A stretch of 6,459 nt of DNA from an uncultured Corynebacterium sp. (GTDB lineage: Bacteria > Actinomycetota > Actinomycetes > Mycobacteriales > Mycobacteriaceae): contig CALZCR010000106.1 in assembly GCA_945631445.1 (NCBI GenBank), positions 1-6,459 of the forward strand, read 5' to 3'. This document shows, one piece after another, positions 5,496-6,459 of this stretch (position 1 is its first letter; every line of letters begins with the position of its first letter). The notes beneath the pieces were generated by a model. That model ran no database searches and was not told the DNA's origin. It saw nothing but the letters and a program-made list of their open reading frames with translations. The position numbers were made by a program, and so were the translations under genes.

Positions 5496-5513
5496 TAGCA
5501 GATGCGGGATACT
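5485..5513 (+). promoter_or_regulatory. Candidate toxin promoter
   Basis: TTGTAC (5485-5490) and GATACT (5508-5513) are separated by exactly 17 bases, and the -10 ends six bases before ATG 5520. Both hexamers match the consensus imperfectly. The layout mirrors the leaderless arrangement of the antitoxin promoter and would select ATG 5520 over ATG 5502. Confidence 0.35.
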
Positions 5514-5519
5514 TCTCCC

Positions 5520-5789
5520 ATGGCCATGGCGTATCAGGTGGAATTTACTCAGCGGGCCGCCAAGGAGCTGCAAAAGATCCGGCGGGGCGATCCGAAGCTG
5601 GGTGAGCAGCTGATCGCCGCGATTCGCGCGTTGGGCGAGGACCCGTATCCGGACGGCCATGTTGTCCTTGGTGGGCGGGAGGGGTTTCGCATTCGGGTGC
5701 GCCAGCACCGGGTGTTGTATTCGGTGGTTGATGATCGTCTGGTCGTGGAGGTTTTCCGGATCGGCCCGCGCGGTGACGTCTATAAGTAG
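5520..5789 (+). CDS. Type II toxin, RelE/ParE family (probable mRNA interferase)
   Basis: An 89-residue basic protein with the RelE/ParE layout. An N-terminal strand and helix (AYQVEFTQRAAKELQKI) lead into a second helix (KLGEQLIAAIRALGEDPYP). The core reads GREGFRIRVRQHRVLYSVVDDRLVVEVFRIGPRGDVY, with the conserved FRIRV.. .RVLY pattern and the basic residues expected of RelE-type ribosome-dependent mRNA endonucleases. Target and activity cannot be told from the sequence. In-frame starts exist at 5502, 5520 and 5526, giving 95, 89 or 87 residues. None has a good Shine-Dalgarno site; 5520 fits the candidate promoter, while 5526 (MAYQVEF) is the most family-like N-terminus. No inactivating change is visible. 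Its antitoxin partner is on the opposite strand, so expression of the two is not translationally coupled. Its stop is immediately followed by a truncated flavoprotein gene. Confidence 0.92.
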   Translation: MAMAYQVEFTQRAAKELQKIRRGDPKLGEQLIAAIRALGEDPYPDGHVVLGGREGFRIRVRQHRVLYSVVDDRLVVEVFRIGPRGDVYK

Positions 5790-5790
5790 G

Positions 5791-6174
5791 TTTCGCCCCA
5801 CCGGCCGCCCTGGCCTTCCGCCGCATCTCGACGACTTCGGTCGCGGCCAATCCCACTACGACCGCTACTACGGGGACCCGACGAACACAGCCAACCCGAA
5901 CCTGCGGCCGCTGCGTAGGGGCCCCTTCTACGCGGTGCAGGTGGTGCCGGGGGACCTCGGCACCTGCGGCGGGGTGGACGCCGACGAGCACGCCCGTGTC
6001 CTAGGGGAAGACGGCGCCCCGATCGAAGGCCTGTACGCCAGTGGAAACGTCTCGGCGATCTATCCCGGCTCGGGCGCCACGATCGGGCAAGGCATGGTCT
6101 TTTCCTGGCTCGCCGCCCGACACGTCACTGAACGGGTAGAACAGCGGAAGAAGGCGCAAGTAAGCGCTACTTGA
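5791..6174 (+). pseudogene. C-terminal remnant of a 3-ketosteroid dehydrogenase-like FAD flavoprotein
   Basis: The translated frame ends at TGA 6172-6174 and carries about 115 recognisable residues from near 5830. They match the C-terminal end of the KstD / fumarate-reductase-like FAD-binding family: FGRGQSHYDRYYGDPTN, GPFYAVQVVPGDLGTCGGV, DEHARVL, IEGLYASGNVSA and YPGSGATIGQGMVF (the last contacts FAD in the family). Family members are about 500-560 residues, so roughly three quarters of the gene, including the N-terminal dinucleotide-binding site, is missing. There is no plausible start: the frame is open upstream only as an overlap with the toxin gene in another frame. Between GNVSA and YPG the usual few extra residues seem to be absent, which suggests a small in-frame deletion. 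It overlaps the convergent membrane-protein gene by eight bases. I read it as a decaying gene whose 5' part was lost when the toxin-antitoxin locus arrived. Confidence 0.82.
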
Positions 6175-6459
6175 GCCGGAACATCCGGGACAGAAAATAG
6201 ACGGCCGCCGCCCCGATCGCGGTGAGGGGCACGAACACCAGAATGATCGGCCAGCCGTGCAGCCAAGTGCCCACCATGACGATCTGGATGACGACGAATG
6301 CCACAGCTATCCAGATCATCATCTGTGAGGCGTTGCGGTACTGCCGCTGTTTATTTTCTTCAGTGATGGCGACCACGTAGTTGAAGGTCTGGGGAAAGCG
6401 GGCCAAGACAATCATCCCGATGGTGACGGCGCCCAAAGAAGCGACGCTGAAACGCGCCT
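6167..6459 (-). CDS. DUF1648-like membrane protein, C-terminal part, partial
   Basis: This gene enters from the right edge on the minus strand and ends with TAG at 6169-6167. About 97 residues are visible. They show a hydrophobic stretch (FSVASLGAVTIGMIVLA), then FPQTFNYVVAITEENKQRQYRNA, and then two hydrophobic helices (MMIWIAVAFVVIQIVMVGTW and WPIILVFVPLTAIGAAAVYF) with a short basic tail (RMFRLK). The FNY..AITEEN..RQYR segment between helices is what I associate with DUF1648-type membrane proteins, which are mostly uncharacterised and sometimes linked to antibiotic-peptide sensing. The true N-terminus is outside the window. The short TTG-initiated form at 6436 is not credible, because the frame stays open and hydrophobic beyond it. 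The end overlaps the convergent flavoprotein remnant by eight bases. Confidence 0.8.
   Translation of the reverse strand, partial: ARFSVASLGAVTIGMIVLARFPQTFNYVVAITEENKQRQYRNASQMMIWIAVAFVVIQIVMVGTWLHGWPIILVFVPLTAIGAAAVYFLSRMFRLK

Overview
The window looks like a chromosomal segment of a GC-rich actinobacterium, most likely Corynebacterium. The threonine dehydratase closely matches the short corynebacterial IlvA type, codon use is GC-rich, and several genes have a TAnnnT -10 element placed almost directly on the start codon, as expected of leaderless corynebacterial transcripts. Organism and functions are inferred from sequence alone; no database was searched.

Layout. Positions 1-326 (minus) hold the N-terminal part of a secreted protein that looks like a choice-of-anchor I type beta-propeller; it runs off the left edge. 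A divergent intergenic region (327-519) separates it from ilvA (520-1812, plus). ilvA converges on treZ (1813-3582, minus) with no base between the two stop codons. A 54-bp divergent promoter region separates treZ from an IMPACT/YigZ-family gene (3637-4284, plus). This is followed at once by a small two-helix membrane protein (4299-4529) and an S4-domain Hsp15-like RNA-binding protein (4539-4919). Up to here the window reads as ordinary core metabolism: isoleucine synthesis, trehalose synthesis from maltodextrins, and ribosome-linked housekeeping.

From about 4950 to 6174 the region looks like an insertion scar. A roughly 107-bp segment is bounded by inverted copies of a CTGTTGC end that resembles IS6-family termini. 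It is followed by a toxin-antitoxin pair in an unusual head-to-head arrangement: a Phd/YefM-like antitoxin on the minus strand (5166-5438) and a RelE/ParE-like toxin on the plus strand (5520-5789). They share an AT-rich spacer containing a perfect 14-bp palindrome with a TGTACA core. Directly after the toxin stop lies the C-terminal quarter of a 3-ketosteroid-dehydrogenase-like FAD flavoprotein (5791-6174) with no start of its own, so it is a pseudogene remnant. It converges, with an 8-bp overlap, on a partial DUF1648-like membrane protein gene (6167-6459, minus) that runs off the right edge.

The most interesting part is the divergent toxin-antitoxin locus and its single candidate operator, sitting between a mobile-element remnant and a truncated gene. 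I saw no tRNA, rRNA or CRISPR array, and no intact transposase.
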